Below the pieces are notes generated by a model, which did no database searches, had not been told where the DNA came from, and saw only the letters and a program-made list of their open reading frames with translations. 64,000 nt of DNA from Streptomyces sp. WAC 01529 (lineage in GTDB: Bacteria; Actinomycetota; Actinomycetes; Streptomycetales; Streptomycetaceae). The position numbers and the translations under genes were made by a program. Each line of letters starts with the position of its first letter. The stretch's first letter is position 1. Location of the stretch: the NCBI RefSeq assembly GCF_003945545.1, contig NZ_CP029617.1, positions 5,255,001-5,319,000 of the forward strand, written 5' to 3'. Positions 32,301 to 43,000 of the stretch are shown here, piece after piece.

Positions 32301-34028
32301 GTCGGAGACACGGCCGCCGGAGGCACCCCTGCCCGAGACGCGGCCGTCGCCGCCAGGGAGGCCGCCGTCCAGGCGCTCGCCCTGGTACGGCAGTGGCTGG
32401 CGGTCACCTCGCTGGGCGACGCCCGGCTGGCCGTCGTGACCCGGCGTGCCGTCGCCGTCGCCGACGAGACGCCGGACATCGCCCAGGCGGCGGTGTGGGG
32501 GCTGCTGCGCAGCGCCCAGTCCGAGCACCCCGACCGGTTCCTCCTGGTCGACCTCGACCTCGACCTCAGCGGCGACGGCGGCGACGACGAGCCCGACTGG
32601 GCCGGGCTGCTCGACGCCGACGAGCCGCAGCTCGCCGTCCGCGGGAAGCAGGCGTTCGCGCCCCGCCTCGCCGCGTCCACCCCGCCCGCGACACCCACCG
32701 GCACCGGCGAAGTCACCGGTAGGCCCGCCGACCTGGCCGACGGCACCGTGGTCGTCACCGGCGGCACCGGTGGCCTGGGCGCACTCTTCGTACGCCACCT
32801 CGTCACCGGTCACGGCGTACGCGACCTGCTGCTGCTCAGCCGCCGCGGCCCCGCCGCCGACGGCGCCACCGAACTGGTGGCGGAAGTGGCGGAACTGGGT
32901 GCCAAGGCACGCGTCGTCGCCTGCGACGTGTCGGACAGGGAGCAACTGGCCGCCGCGCTCGGTTCCGTGGAGCGCCCGGTCACCGCCGTCGTCCACACGG
33001 CGGGCGTACTCGACGACGGTGTGGTCGAGTCACTCACGGCGGAGCAGATCGAACGCGTCATGCGGCCCAAGGTGGACGCCGCCTGGCACCTGCACGAGCT
33101 GACGGCCGGCGCGGACCTGGCGGCGTTCGTCCTCTTCTCCTCGGCCGCCTCGCTGATGGGCAGCCCTGGTCAGGCCAACTACGCGGCGGCGAACGCCGCT
33201 CTCGACGCGCTGGCCGCGTCCCGCAGGGCCGCCGGACTGCCCGCCACCTCCCTCGCCTGGGGGCTGTGGTCGGGCACCGCGGGCATGGCCGTACAGCTGG
33301 ACGAGGCCGAACTGGCCCGCCTGGAGCGGATGGGCATGAGCGCCCTCACCGCGGAGACCGGCCCCGCGCTGTTCGACCAGGCGCTGGACGCCGACGCGGC
33401 CGTGGTCGCTCCAGTGCTCCTTGAGACGGCGGCGCTGCGCGCGCAGGCGCGGGCCGGGACGCTCCCGCCGCTGCTGCGCGGTCTCGTCCGGATGCCTGCG
33501 CGAGCGGCCGACTCGGGGGCGGCGGCGCTGACCCAGCGGCTGGCCGCGACGCCGGAGGCCGAGCGCGAGCAGGTCGTACTCGACCTGGTCCGCACCCAGG
33601 TCGCCGGAGTCCTCGGGCACGCCTCGGGCACGTCCATCGACCCCGAACGCGCCTTCAAGGACCTCGGCTTCGACTCCCTCGCCGCGGTCGAGCTGCGCAA
33701 CCGGCTCAGCCGGGCCACCGGCGTGCGCCTGCCCGCCACCGTCGTGTTCGACCACCCGAGCCCGGTGGCCGTCACCCGCTACCTGCTGCCGGAACTGGTC
33801 TCCGGCACCGCCGCCGCCGCCGGGCCGCGGTCCGAGCAGGACGAGATCCGCGCGCTGCTCGCGTCGATCCCCGTCGACCGGCTCCGCAAGGCCGGACTCC
33901 TCGACACCCTGCGCGAACTCGCCGACAACGATCCGCCGGAGTCGGCCGCGGAAGAGGGCGACACCGAGTCCTACGACGACATGGACGCGGAAGCCCTGAT
34001 CCGTATGGCCCAGGAGGACCTCGCATGA
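23352..34028 (+). CDS. Modular type I PKS, two modules (predicted modules 5 and 6)
   Basis: This protein of about 3558 residues has KS-AT-DH-KR-ACP twice. I chose ATG at 23352 because AAGGGG lies seven bases upstream and the docking coiled coil ([19 protein letters not shown]) begins within ten residues. GTGs at 23292, 23313 and 23334 are in frame and would add the repeats [21 protein letters not shown]. Module 5: KS 37-460 (DTACSAS), AT 560-880 (HAFH, malonyl), DH 913-1195 ([20 protein letters not shown]), KR 1385-1615 (intact, LDD), ACP 1660-1735. Module 6: KS 1757-2180, AT 2275-2600 (malonyl), DH 2630-2910 ([20 protein letters not shown]), KR 3130-3360 (YAAAN, LDD), ACP 3403-3480. The tail ends [14 protein letters not shown]. 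The modules would add the third and fourth conjugated double bonds. Confidence 0.95.
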   Translation: MAENTDQQEKIARYLKKMASDLNQARARIREYESRDGEPLAIVGMSCRYPGGVTSPEELWELVASGSDGIGPFPTDRGWDLEGLYDPDPDRLGTVYAREGGFIDGAAEFDADFFGISPREATAMDPQQRLLLEASWEAFEDAGIDPTTLRGSDTGVFCGVGPSDYAAMPAGSLPEIEGFRLTGSTTSVVSGRVAYSLGLEGPAVSVDTACSASAVALHLAVNALRSGECSLALAGGVTVLSGPFLHMEFSRQRGLAPDGRCKAYSASADGTGFSDGLGMVVLERLSDAKRNGHRVLGLIRGSAVNQDGASNGLTAPNGPSQERVIRAALANAGLSTSDVDAVEGHGTGTRLGDPIEAQALLATYGKEREGDPLWLGSIKSNIGHTSTAAGVAGVIKMVMAMRHGVLPPTLHADERSPHVDWESGRVELLTEAREWAVEGRPRRAGVSSFGVSGTNAHIIVEEAPAPEPTEDGPAEAPRPAGAVPVVLSARNDEALRAQAERLRERVSADAGASVADIAFSSVTSRALLDRRAVVVASDRDELLARLGEVSGGESAVGGKSAFLFTGQGSQRAGMGLELASGFPVFEQALSEVCAEADPRLGRSLRELLAAEGDVLNSTEFTQVALFAVEVALFRLVESLGVRADFLIGHSVGEIAAAHVAGVLSLADAVELAVARGRLMGALPAGGAMVAVQAEEAEVAESLAGFEGRLDIAAVNGPRAVVVSGDADAVEEWLPLWEGRKTTRLRVSHAFHSARMEPMLAEFRAVAERLSYAKPSTPVISNVTGELVTAFDAEYWVKHVRQAVRFADGIHTLWESGVRRFLELGPDAVLSAMARQCVEDSEAVFIPALRAKRGERETFAAFVGRAHTAGIRVDWDAFYAGMGAQRVELPTYAFQRERFWLTPGTAPGDVSAAGLIAVDHPLLAGRALIGDRDEWLFTGRVSTTHQPWTRDHVVMGTIVVPGVALVEMSLAAGRELGCPVLDELVIEAPLALDEASARQVQIVVGQADEDGRREFVIFSRPEHDDANANAGGDADERRETTCHGRGWLGADPKPAPAWDVAWPPQDAEPLSAESLYTRMAGIGYDYGALFQGVVEAWQDDEAVYVELALPDGADAGTFGIHPGLFDSAVQSSLFGEKPDDTLVMPFSWNGVRIGRTGVTRARARLTPAGDAAFRIDIVDQYDEPVLSMDKLVFRPVDRAQLTRAADTQGSLYRLDWTPVTVGAGQDGRVAVLGGLPAQGEPFENLSALEQSVADGAQAPDLVLAGITAPEAGTAAVEALALVQRWLAGTGLGGARLAVVTRRAAAIGDGAPDVAQAAVWGLLRSAQSEHPGRFLLVDLDDDDVVEGLHWGGLTELDEPQLAVRGGRVLAPRLARADAGQAVTEFDADGTVLVTGGTGGLGAVFARHLASVHGVRHLLLLSRRGLEAEGAAELVAELAGLGCQAQVAACDVSDREQLSAALALAERPLTGVVHAAGVLDDGVIESLSAEQVERVMRPKVDAAWHLHELTAGAELSAFVLFSSVAALIGSPGQGNYAAANAALDALAASRRAAGLPATSLAWGLWSSASGMGAQLGEAELARLERLGSKALTEEQGLALFDQALASDAALLAPVRLDMAVLRAQARTGSVPAVLRGLAPVAARRAASGGSLAQRLAGVPESEREQAALEVVLTQVAGVLGHASAASLDPERAFKDIGFDSLAAVELRNRLTQSTGVRLPATLVFDHPNPVAVARFLVSQVAVDVAAVQPRTRRARRVDTAEPLAIVGMSCRFPGGVNSPEELWELVASGRDGMGPFPTDRGWDLERLYDPDPDQVGTVYTRTGGFVDRIGEFDADFFGISPREALAMDPQQRLLLEASWEAFEDAGIDPTTLRGSNTGVFCGTVASGYHATMVPELEGYHLTGTTMSVVSGRIAYTLGLEGPALSVDTACSSSAVALHLASQALRSGECETALVGGISLMATPDLLIGFSRQRGLAGDGRCKAYSASADGTGFSDGVGLVVLERLSEAKRKGRRILGLVRGTAVNQDGASNGLTAPNGPSQERVIRQALANAGLSTSDVDAVEGHGTGTKLGDPIEAQALLATYGQEREGDPLWLGSIKSNIGHTSAAAGVAGVIKMVMAMRHGVLPPTLHANEPSPHVDWDSGEVRLLTEAQEWTVDGRPRRAGVSSFGVSGTNAHVILEEAPAAESAEAEPVEAPRPAGPVPVVLSGRTDAALRAQVERLREHVAARPELAVTDTAYSLVTSRALLDRRAVVVASDRDELLARLGEVSAEAGVSGKSAFLFTGQGSQRAGMGLELAEAFPVFEQALSEVCAEADPRLGRSLRELLAEDGDVLNSTEFTQVALFAVEVALFRLAESLGIRTDFLIGHSVGEIAAAHVSGVLSLADACELAVARGRLMGALPAGGAMVAVQAEEAEVAESLTGFAGRLDIAAVNGPRAVVVSGDADAVEEWLPLWEGRKTTRLRVSHAFHSARMEPMLAEFRAVAQQLSYAEPRIPIVSNVTGELVTAFDAEYWVSHVRQAVRFADGIHTLWDLGVRRFLELGPDAVLSAMARQCVEDSEAVFIPALRAKRGERETFAAFVGHAHTAGIRVDWDAFYTGTGARRVELPTYAFQRENYWLSPKSGSGDVSAAGLTAVGHPLLAAAVQVGDRDEWVFTGRISAETQPWVSDHVVLGSVIVPGTAWVELASAAGREVDAPVVDELVMEAPLLLEEGAAVRLRVTVGAVAEDGRREVAVFAHPEAGGDERAEMTCHARGLLAPEDSAPETWVPAQWPPAGGVELTGDALYSGMAELGFDYGPVFQGVRTAWRVGDEVYADVALPGGTGGEGFGLHPALFDATLHSAFAEKGAGGGATPLPFSWSKVSIGRTGLSRVRVRISPAGDAALCVDAVSEDGEPVLSLGRLDMRPVDPAQLERLRRTGQQPVYRLDWAPVAVEAGRSAQVAVVGGAAGTGETFPDLAALEKAVGDGGQAPHLVVAAVDTFGGGTPVGDTAAGGTPARDAAVAAREAAVQALALVRQWLAVTSLGDARLAVVTRRAVAVADETPDIAQAAVWGLLRSAQSEHPDRFLLVDLDLDLSGDGGDDEPDWAGLLDADEPQLAVRGKQAFAPRLAASTPPATPTGTGEVTGRPADLADGTVVVTGGTGGLGALFVRHLVTGHGVRDLLLLSRRGPAADGATELVAEVAELGAKARVVACDVSDREQLAAALGSVERPVTAVVHTAGVLDDGVVESLTAEQIERVMRPKVDAAWHLHELTAGADLAAFVLFSSAASLMGSPGQANYAAANAALDALAASRRAAGLPATSLAWGLWSGTAGMAVQLDEAELARLERMGMSALTAETGPALFDQALDADAAVVAPVLLETAALRAQARAGTLPPLLRGLVRMPARAADSGAAALTQRLAATPEAEREQVVLDLVRTQVAGVLGHASGTSIDPERAFKDLGFDSLAAVELRNRLSRATGVRLPATVVFDHPSPVAVTRYLLPELVSGTAAAAGPRSEQDEIRALLASIPVDRLRKAGLLDTLRELADNDPPESAAEEGDTESYDDMDAEALIRMAQEDLA
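25010..26050 (+). repeat. Malonyl-AT block, copy in module 5
   Basis: The third of four near-identical AT blocks. It diverges locally (about 25310-25380 and 25640-25700), where the coded residues also change ([26 protein letters not shown]). Confidence 0.8.
27500..28040 (+). repeat. KR block, copy in module 5
   Basis: Near-identical to the KR blocks of modules 3 and 4. The preceding stretch from about 27350 matches module 3 and the following linker matches module 4, a clear mosaic. Confidence 0.8.
30160..31190 (+). repeat. Malonyl-AT block, copy in module 6
   Basis: The fourth AT block, the most diverged of the set (more C-ending codons, for example around 30370-30430 and 30600-30640) but still sharing long identical stretches. 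Confidence 0.75.
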
Positions 34029-34083
34029 ACCCGGCAGTGAGCGCCGCCGTCGCCGCACCGAGCACGAAGACGAAGGAATAGAC

Positions 34084-37000
34084 ATGGCCACCGATCAGAA
34101 TCAGCTCGTCGAGGCGCTGCGGAAATCCCTCAAGGAGACCGACAGGCTCCGCCAGCTCAACAAGCGGCTGCTCGCGCAGTCCGGCGAACCCCTGGCGATC
34201 GTCGGCATGAGCTGCCGCTACCCCGGTGGCGTCACCTCCCCCGACGAACTGTGGGACCTGGTCGCGTCCGGCCGCGACGCCGTCACCGGGCTCCCCGCCG
34301 ACCGGGGCTGGGACCTGGATCGGCTCTACGACCCGACATCGAGCCGCCCCGGCGCCGTCACCACCAGCGGCGGCGGCTTCCTGGACCGGATCGGGGAGTT
34401 CGACGCGGAGTTCTTCGGGATCAGCCCGCGCGAGGCCATGGCCATGGACCCGCAGCAACGGCTGCTCCTCGAGGCGTCCTGGGAGGCCTTCGAGCACGCG
34501 GGCATCGACCCGACCTCGCTGCGCGGCAGCGACACCGGCGTCTTCTGCGGCGTCAGCACCAGCGACTACTGCACGGTGCCCGCGGGCAGCCTGCCGCAGA
34601 TCGAGGGCCTCCAGCTGACCGGCGCGGCGGCCAGCGTCTCCTCGGGCCGCATCTCGTACCTGTTCGGCCTGGAGGGCCCCGCGGTCTCCGTCGACACCGC
34701 CTGCTCCTCCTCCGCCGTCGCCCTGCACATGGCCACGCAGGCCCTGCGGGCCAACGAGTGCTCCATGGCCCTGGTCGGCGGTGTCACCGTCATGTCGGGA
34801 CCGTTCCTGCTCTCCGAGTTCAGCAGCCAGCAGGCGGTGTCGCCGGACGGCCGCTGCAAGGCGTACGCGGCGTCGGCGGACGGCACCGGCTTCTCCGACG
34901 GCCTCGGCATGGTGGTCCTGGAACGCCTCTCCGACGCCCAGCGCAAGGGTCACCGCATCCTCGGCCTGATCCGTGGCTCCGCCGTCAACCAGGACGGTGC
35001 GAGCAACGGCCTGACCGCGCCCAACGGCCCCTCCCAGGAGCGGGTGATCCGGGCGGCCCTGGCCAACGCCGGTCTCTCGCCGGCCGACGTCGACGCGGTC
35101 GAGGGCCACGGCACCGGCACCGTCCTCGGCGACCCCATCGAGGCGCAGGCGCTCCTCGCCACGTATGGCCAGGAGCGGGAGGGGGACCCGCTGTGGCTCG
35201 GCTCGATCAAGTCGAACATCGGCCACACCTCCCTGGCCGCGGGCGTCGCCGGTGTGATCAAGATGGTGATGGCGATGCGGCACGGCGTGCTGCCGCCGAC
35301 CCTGCACGTGGACGAGCCGTCCCCGCACATCGACTGGGAGTCCGGCCGCGTCGAGCTGCTGACCGAGGGCCGGGAATGGTCCGCGGGGGAGAAGCCCCGG
35401 CGCGCCGCCGTGTCGTCGTTCGGCGTGAGCGGGACGAACGCGCACATCATCCTGGAGGAGGCGCCCGCGGGGGAGCCCGCCGAGGGCGCCGCCCCGGTAC
35501 GTTCCCTGCCGGCCGTTCCCGTGACGGTGTCCGGACGGACGGCGGCGGCGATGCGCGCCCAGGCCGGCCGGCTCCACGCCCACGCGCTGGCACGGCCGGA
35601 CCTGTCACCGGCCGACCTGGGCTTCTCCGCGGCGACCACCCGCGCGCACCTGGAACACCGGGGCGTCGTGGCCGCCGCCGACCGCGACCAGCTGCTGTCC
35701 GGCCTGGCGGCGCTCGCCGGCGGTGAGCCTTCGCCGGTGGCCGTCGAGGGCCGCGCCGAACCGGGCGCCAAGCCGGTCTTCGTCTTCCCCGGGCAGGGTG
35801 CCCAGTGGGAAGGCATGGCGGTCGAACTCCTCGACTCTTCCCCGGTGTTCGCCGCGGAGGTAGCCAAGTGCGCGGAGGCGCTGGCGGAGTTCGTGGACTG
35901 GGACCTGGTGGATGTCCTGCGGAGCGCCCCGGGGGCGCCGGGCTTCGATCGGGTTGACGTGGTGCAGCCTGCTCTGTTCGCGGTGATGGTGAGTCTGGCG
36001 GCGCTGTGGCGTTCGTATGGTGTGGAGCCGTCCGCGGTGGTGGGGCATTCGCAGGGTGAGATCGCTGCCGCGTATGTGGCGGGTGGGTTGTCGTTGCGGG
36101 ATGCGGCGCGGGTTGTGGCGGTGCGCAGTGTGCTGGTGCGGGATCGTCTTGCCGGGCTTGGCGGGATGATGTCGGTGGCGTTGCCGGTGGCGCGGGTCGA
36201 GGAGTTGATCGCTCCGTTCGCGGGTCGTGTGTCGGTGGCGGCGGTGAATGGTCCGGCCGCTGTGGTGGTGGCGGGTGAGCCGGGTGCGTTGGATGAGGTG
36301 TTGGCGCGTTGTGAGGGTGAGGGTGTTCGTGCGCGTCGGGTGAAGGTGGACTATGCCTCGCATTCGGCGCAGGTGGAGGCCATCGAGGGGGAGTTGCTGG
36401 CGGCGTTGGCGCCGGTGAGGCCGGTGAGTGGACGGGTGCCGTTCTACTCCACGGTCACGGGTGGCTTTATCGACACCGCGGGCATGGATGCCGGGTACTG
36501 GTACACCAACCTGCGCAGCCCCGTCGGGTTCGAACCCGCCATCCGCGCCCTCACCGACAACGGCACCGGGTGCTTCCTGGAGATGTCCCCCCACCCCGTG
36601 CTCGCCATGGCCGTGGAGGACACCGTCGCCGCACACGGCACGGACCAGCGCGTCGGCGTCGTCGGTTCGCTGCGGCGGGAGGAGGGCGGCCTGCCCCGCT
36701 TCCTCCTCTCCCTCGGCGAGGCGCACACCATCGGCGTCAAGGTCGACTGGGACGCCTGCTTCGCCGAATCCGGTGCCCGGCGCGTCGAACTGCCCACCTA
36801 CGCCTTCCAGCACAAGCACTACTGGCTGGACACCACCGGCCTCGCCGACGCCTCGGCGGCCGGCCTCGGCCGCGTCGAGCACCCCGTCCTCGCGGCGGCC
36901 GTACAGGTCGGCGACCGCGACGAATGGCTCCTCACCGGCCGCGTCTCCCCGCAGGGCCAGCCCTGGACACGTGATCACGCCCTGTTCGGCACGGTCACCC

Positions 37001-40000
37001 TCCCCGGCGCCGCCCTCCTTGAACTGGTCCTGTCCGCGGGCCGTCACGTCGGCTGCGACCTGGTCGAGGAACTGCACCTCGAAACCCCGCCGGTCCTCGA
37101 CGACGACGCCCTGCGCGTCCAGGTCGTGCTCGGCGACGCCGACGCCGAAGGCCGCCGCGAAGTGACGGTCTACTCACGGCCCGACACCGACGGCAGCCGG
37201 TCCACCGAAGCCGTGTGCCACGCCCGCGGCCGCATCGCCCCCGGGGCCCAGCCGCTCACCGGCCGCCTGGCCGCGTGGCCGCCCGCCGGAGCCGAAGCGG
37301 TCTCGGTGGACGCCCTCTACACCGCGCTGGCCGAACTCGGCCTCGACTGCGGCGCGCTGCTCCAGTGCGCGCAGTCCGCGTGGACCCTCGACGGCGAGGT
37401 GTACGCCGAACTCGCCCTGCCCGACGGCATGGAACCCGGCGCGTACGCGATCCACCCGGCCCTCCTTGAGTCCGTCCTGCACACCGCCCACCGCCCCGGA
37501 GCCGAAACGGCCCCCTCGGCGGCATCCTGGTCGGGCGTGCGCGTCATCGGCGACAAGCTCCTCCAGGCCCGCGCCCGCATCACGCGGGCCGGTGACGGCG
37601 TGCTGCGCCTCGACCTCTTCGACACCGAGGGCGAACACGTCGCGCACGCCGACCGGATCTCCGTACGGGCCGCCGACCCGGCCACGCTCGGGCAGCGGCG
37701 CCCGGGGCAGAACGCGCTGTTCCGCCTCGACTGGTCCCCGCTCACGGTCGGCGCGGCCGAGCCGGTGAGGACCGCCGCGCTCGGCGAGGTCCCGGGAATG
37801 GCCGACCACCACACCGACCTGGCGGCGCTGGAGCAGGCCATCGCGGAGGGCGCCCCCGCCCCGCGGGCCGCCCTGACCTTCCTCGACACGGCGGCGGGAG
37901 AGACACCCGCGGCCGTGCGCGACGCGGCCGCACGGGCCGTGGAACTGGTACGGCGGTGGCCGGCCGGCGGCGCGCTCGGCGAGACCACGCTCGTCGTGCT
38001 CACGCGCGCAGCGGTGACGGTCGGCGACGAGGCCCCCGACCCGGCGCAGGCCGCCGTCTGGGGTGTGCTGCGTGCCGCGCAGTCCGAACACCCGGGCCGC
38101 TTCCTCCTCGTGGACCTGGACACCGACGACGTACGCGACTGGGGCGCGCTGCTCGCCCTGGACGAGCCACAGCTCGCCGTGCGCGACGGCAAGGTCCTCG
38201 CCCCCCGCCTCGCCCGCATCCAGGGCGGCACGCCGGACGGGCCCGCGCTCGTGGACCCGGCGGGACCCGAGGGCACCATGCTGGTCACGGGCGCTGTGGG
38301 CGCCCGGTTCGCCGAGCACCTCGGCACGCGCCACGGCGCCCGCCACGTCGTCCTGGCCGTCCCGCACGGCTCGGACGCCGAGCCGACCATGGAGCCGGCC
38401 GCCTTCGGCGCCCAAGTGCGCGTCGCCCCCTGCGACCTCACCGACCGGGACCAACTGGCCGCGCTCCTGGGCTCCCTGGAGCACCCGCTGACCGCGGTCG
38501 TGCACACCGCGGGAGTCCCCGACGCGGGCCTGTTCGAGACGGTCTCCGACGAGCGCCTCGAAACGGCCCTCCGGGACACCGTCGACACCGCCTGGCACCT
38601 GCACGAGCTGACCGCCGACGCGGACCTCTCCGCGTTCGTGCTGTTCTCCTCCTTCGCCGGACTCGTCGGCATGCCGGGCCAGGCCGCCGCGTCCGCCGCC
38701 GACGCGGCCCTGACGGCGATCGCGGGCGCCCGCCGCGCCGCCGGGCTCCCCGGCACCGCGCTGGCCTGGGGCCCCTGGACGGACGGCGACACCGGTATCG
38801 ACGCGTCCGGCGCCGACCCCGCCCTCCTGGCGCAGGCCGGCATCGTCCCGCTCACCACCGGCCTCGGCCTGGAACTGTTCGACCGCGCAGTCGCCGCGGG
38901 CGAACCGCTGCTGGCCCCGGCCGGCCTCGACCCGGCCGCCCTGCGCGAGCAGGCAAGGGCCGGACTGCTGCCCGCCGTGCTGCGCGGCCTCGTGCGCGTG
39001 CCCGCCCGGCGCGCCGCGTCCGGCGGCTCCCTCGCGCGGCGCCTCGCCGAGGTGCCGCCCGCCGAGCGGGAGGCCCTGGTGCTCGAACTGGTGCGGGCGC
39101 AGGTCGCGTCCGTGCTCGGCCACGACTCCGCCGACGAGGTGGACAGCGCCCGCGCCTTCAAGGAGCTGGGCTTCGACTCGGTCAGCGCGGTCGAGCTGCG
39201 CAACCGGCTCTCGCGGAGCACCGGCGTGCCGCTGCCCGCCACCGTCGTCTTCGACCACCCCACCCCGACGGCCCTCGCGCGGCTGCTGCTCGCGCAGGCC
39301 GACGGCGCGGCGGAGAGCGCACCGGCGGCCGTACAGAAGCGGCGCGGGACCGTGGACGAGCCGCTCGCCATCGTCGGCATCGGCTGCCGCTACCCCGGCG
39401 GCGTCGCCTCCGCGGATGACCTGTGGGAGCTGGTGGCCGAGGGCCGCGACGTGATCGGCCCGTTCCCGGCCGACCGCGGCTGGGACCTGGAACGGCTGCA
39501 CGGCACGGACCCCGAGCGGACCGGCACCACCAACGCGCGCGGCGGCGGCTTCGTCTCCGGCATGGCCGACTTCGACGCCGAGTTCTTCGGCATCAGCCCG
39601 CGCGAGGCCATCGCCATGGACCCCCAGCAGCGGCTCCTCCTGGAGACCTCCTGGGAGACCCTGGAGCACTCCGGCATCGACCCGGCGTCCCTGCGCGGCA
39701 CCGACACCGGCGTCTTCATCGGCATCACCGGCTCCGACTACAGCCTCGTACTCCCCAGCGAGTACGAGGGGTACCGCGTCACCGGCACCATGGCGAGCGT
39801 CGCCTCCGGCCGCATCTCGTACACCCTGGGCCTGGAAGGCCCGGCCCTGTCGGTGGAGACGGCCTGCTCCTCCTCCGGCGTCGCCCTGCACCTCGCGGCG
39901 CAGGCGCTGCGCAACGGCGAGTGCTCGCTCGCGCTGGCGGGCGGCGTCACCATCATGAACACGCCGGTCATGATGACCGAGTTCAGCAGGCAGGGCGCGA

Positions 40001-43000
40001 ACTCCCCCGACGGCCGCTGCCGGGCCTACGCGGCATCGGCGGACGGCACCGGATTCTCCGACGGCCTGGGCCTGGTCGCCCTGGAACGGCTCTCCGACGC
40101 GAAGCGCAACGGACGCAGGATCCTCGGTCTGATCCGGGGCACCGCCACCAACCAGGACGGCGCGAGCAACGGCCTGACCGCGCCGAGCGGCCCGGCACAG
40201 GAGCGGGTGATCCGGCAGGCGCTCGCCGACGCCGGACTCTCCCCCGCCGACGTGGACGCGGTCGAGGGCCACGGCACCGGCACCAAGCTCGGCGACCCCA
40301 TCGAGGGGAACGCCGTCCTCGCGACGTATGGGCAGGAGCGCGAAGGGGACCCGCTGTGGCTCGGGTCGATCAAGTCGAACATCGGCCACACCTCGGGAGC
40401 CGCGGGCATCGCCGGTGTCATCAAGATGGTCATGGCGATGCGGCACGGGACGCTGCCGAAGACCCTCCACGTCGACGCCCCCTCCCCGCACATCGACTGG
40501 GAGTCCGGTGAGGTCGAGCTGCTGACCGAGGCCAGGGAGTGGACCAGCCGCGGCAGGCCCCGCCGGGCGGGCGTCTCCGCGTTCGGCGTGAGTGGCACCA
40601 ACGCGCACATCATCGTCGAGGAGGCCCCCGCCGAAGCACCGGCCGCCCCCGAGCCTGGGGCCCCGGCTCCGGCTCCGGCGCCCGCGCTGCCGGTACTGCT
40701 CTCCGCGCGCACCGAAACGGCCGTACGCACCCAGGCCGAGCGGCTGCGGCGGCACCTGCTCGACAACCCCGGGCTCTCGCTGCCCGACCTCGGCCACTCC
40801 CAGCTGACCACGCGGGCGCTCCTGGAGCACCACGCGGTGCTCGTCGCCGCCGACCGGGACGAACTGCTCGCCGAACTCGCCGCTTTCGCCGTCGGCGACG
40901 TGACCGAGCAGACCGCCTCCGGCCGCCCCGCGGGCGCCGTCAAGCCGGTGTTCGTCTTCCCCGGGCAGGGCGCCCAGTGGGAGGGCATGGCCGTCGAACT
41001 CCTGGACTCCTGCCCGGTGTTCGCCGCCGAGGCCACCAAGTGCGCCGACGCGCTCGCGGAGTTCGTGGACTGGGACCTGATCGAGGTGCTGCGGGGCGCC
41101 CCGGGCGCGCCGACGCTGGACCGCGTCGACGTGGTGCAGCCCGCCCTGTTCGCGGTGATGGTGAGCCTGGCGGCGCTGTGGCGCTCGTACGGAGTGGAGC
41201 CCTCCGCGGTGGTGGGCCACTCGCAGGGCGAGATCGCCGCCGCGTACGTCGCGGGCGGGCTCTCGCTGCGGGACGCCGCCCGGATCGTCGCGGTGCGCAG
41301 CAGGATCGCCCGCGACCGGCTCATGGGAACCGGCTGCCTGGTCTCGCTCGCCGTGCCGGTGGAGCGGGCCGAGGAACTGCTCGAACCGTTCGGCGGCCGG
41401 ATGACCGTGGCGGCCGTGAACGGCCCGGCCTCGGTGATCGTCGCCGGTGACCTGGAGCTGGTCGACGCGCTGATGGAGCAGTGCGACCGCGCGGAGGTCA
41501 GGGCAAAGCGGGTCGCGGCCACCTTCGCCTCGCACTCGCCGCACGTCGAGGTGGCCCGCGAGGAGATGCTGGAGGCGCTCGCCGCGGTCGAACCGCTCAG
41601 CGGGAGCATCCCCCTGTACTCCACGGCACTCGGCGCGTTCACCGACACGGCGACCATGGACGCCGACTACTGGTACGCCAACCTGCGCAACCCGGTCGGC
41701 TTCGAACCCGCGATCCGCGCGCTGACCGAGGGCGGCACGGGCTGCTTCCTGGAGATGTCCCCGCACCCGGTGCTCGGTGTGGCGACGGAGGAGACCGTCG
41801 CCGCCGCGGGCGGCCGGGCCGGCGTGGTCGGCTCGCTCCGGCGCGGCCAGGGCGGGCTGAAGCGCTTCCTGCTCTCCCTCGCCGAAGCGCACATCGCCGG
41901 GGTACGGGTCGACTGGCCCGTCGCCTTCGCCGGCACGGGCGCCCGGCAGGTCGAACTGCCCACGTACGCCTTCCAGCGCAAGCGGTACTGGCCGACCGTG
42001 CGCCCGGCCACGGGCGACCCGGCCGTCTCCGGCCTCGGCCGCGTCGACCACGCGATCCTGACGGCGGGCATGCAGCTCGCAGACCGCGACGAGTGGGTGC
42101 TCACCGGCCGGATGTCCCACGAGAGCCAGCCCTGGCTCCGCGACCACGTCGCCTTCGGCCTCCCCATCGCCCCCATGGCGACCCTCGCCGAACTGGCGCT
42201 GGCCGCGGGCCGCGGCGTCGGAGCGCCGCTGCTCGACGAGATGATGCTGGAGGCGCCGCTGCTGCTGCCCGACGGCGCGGCCGTGCAGATCCAGGCGCTC
42301 GTCGGCGCCCCGGCGGAGGACGGCCGCCGCCCGGTGACCGTCCACTCCCGCCCGGACGGCGACCAGCACGCCGAGTCGACCCGCCACTGCACGGGCTGGC
42401 TCGCCGAGGAGACCGAACCCGCGCCGGGCCTCGCGGGCCAGTGGCCGCCCGCCGGCGCCGAGCCGCTGCCGGTCGACGGGCTGTACGCGGCCCTTGCCGA
42501 CCTCGGCCTCGACTGCGGCCCGGCGCTCCAAGGGGTGCGCGCGGCATGGCGCTCGGGCACCGAGGTCTACGCCGAACTCGCCCTGCCCGAGGAGACCGGC
42601 GCCGCGGGGTACGGCATCCACCCGGCCCTGCTCGAAGCCGTCCTGCACACCGGACAGTGGCGCTTCGCCGAACAGGGCACGACCAAGCTCCCCGTCTCCT
42701 GGTCCGGAGTGCGGCTGGCCGCGACCGGCGCCACCGGCTGCCGCGCACGCGTCGTCCCCGACGGCGACACCCTGCGCCTCGACATCTTCGGCGAGGACGG
42801 CACGCTCGTCCTCGGCGCCGAACGCATCGCCTTCCGCGACGCGGACCCGGCGCACATCGAGGAGCTGCGCCGCGGCCAGAGTGCGCTGTACCGGGTGGAC
42901 TGGGTCACGGCACAGCCCGCTGCCGCCGCTCCGGTGCGCCTCGCCGCGCTGGGCGGGGCTGCGGCGCAGGCCGCGGACCACTACGCCGACCTGGCCGCAC

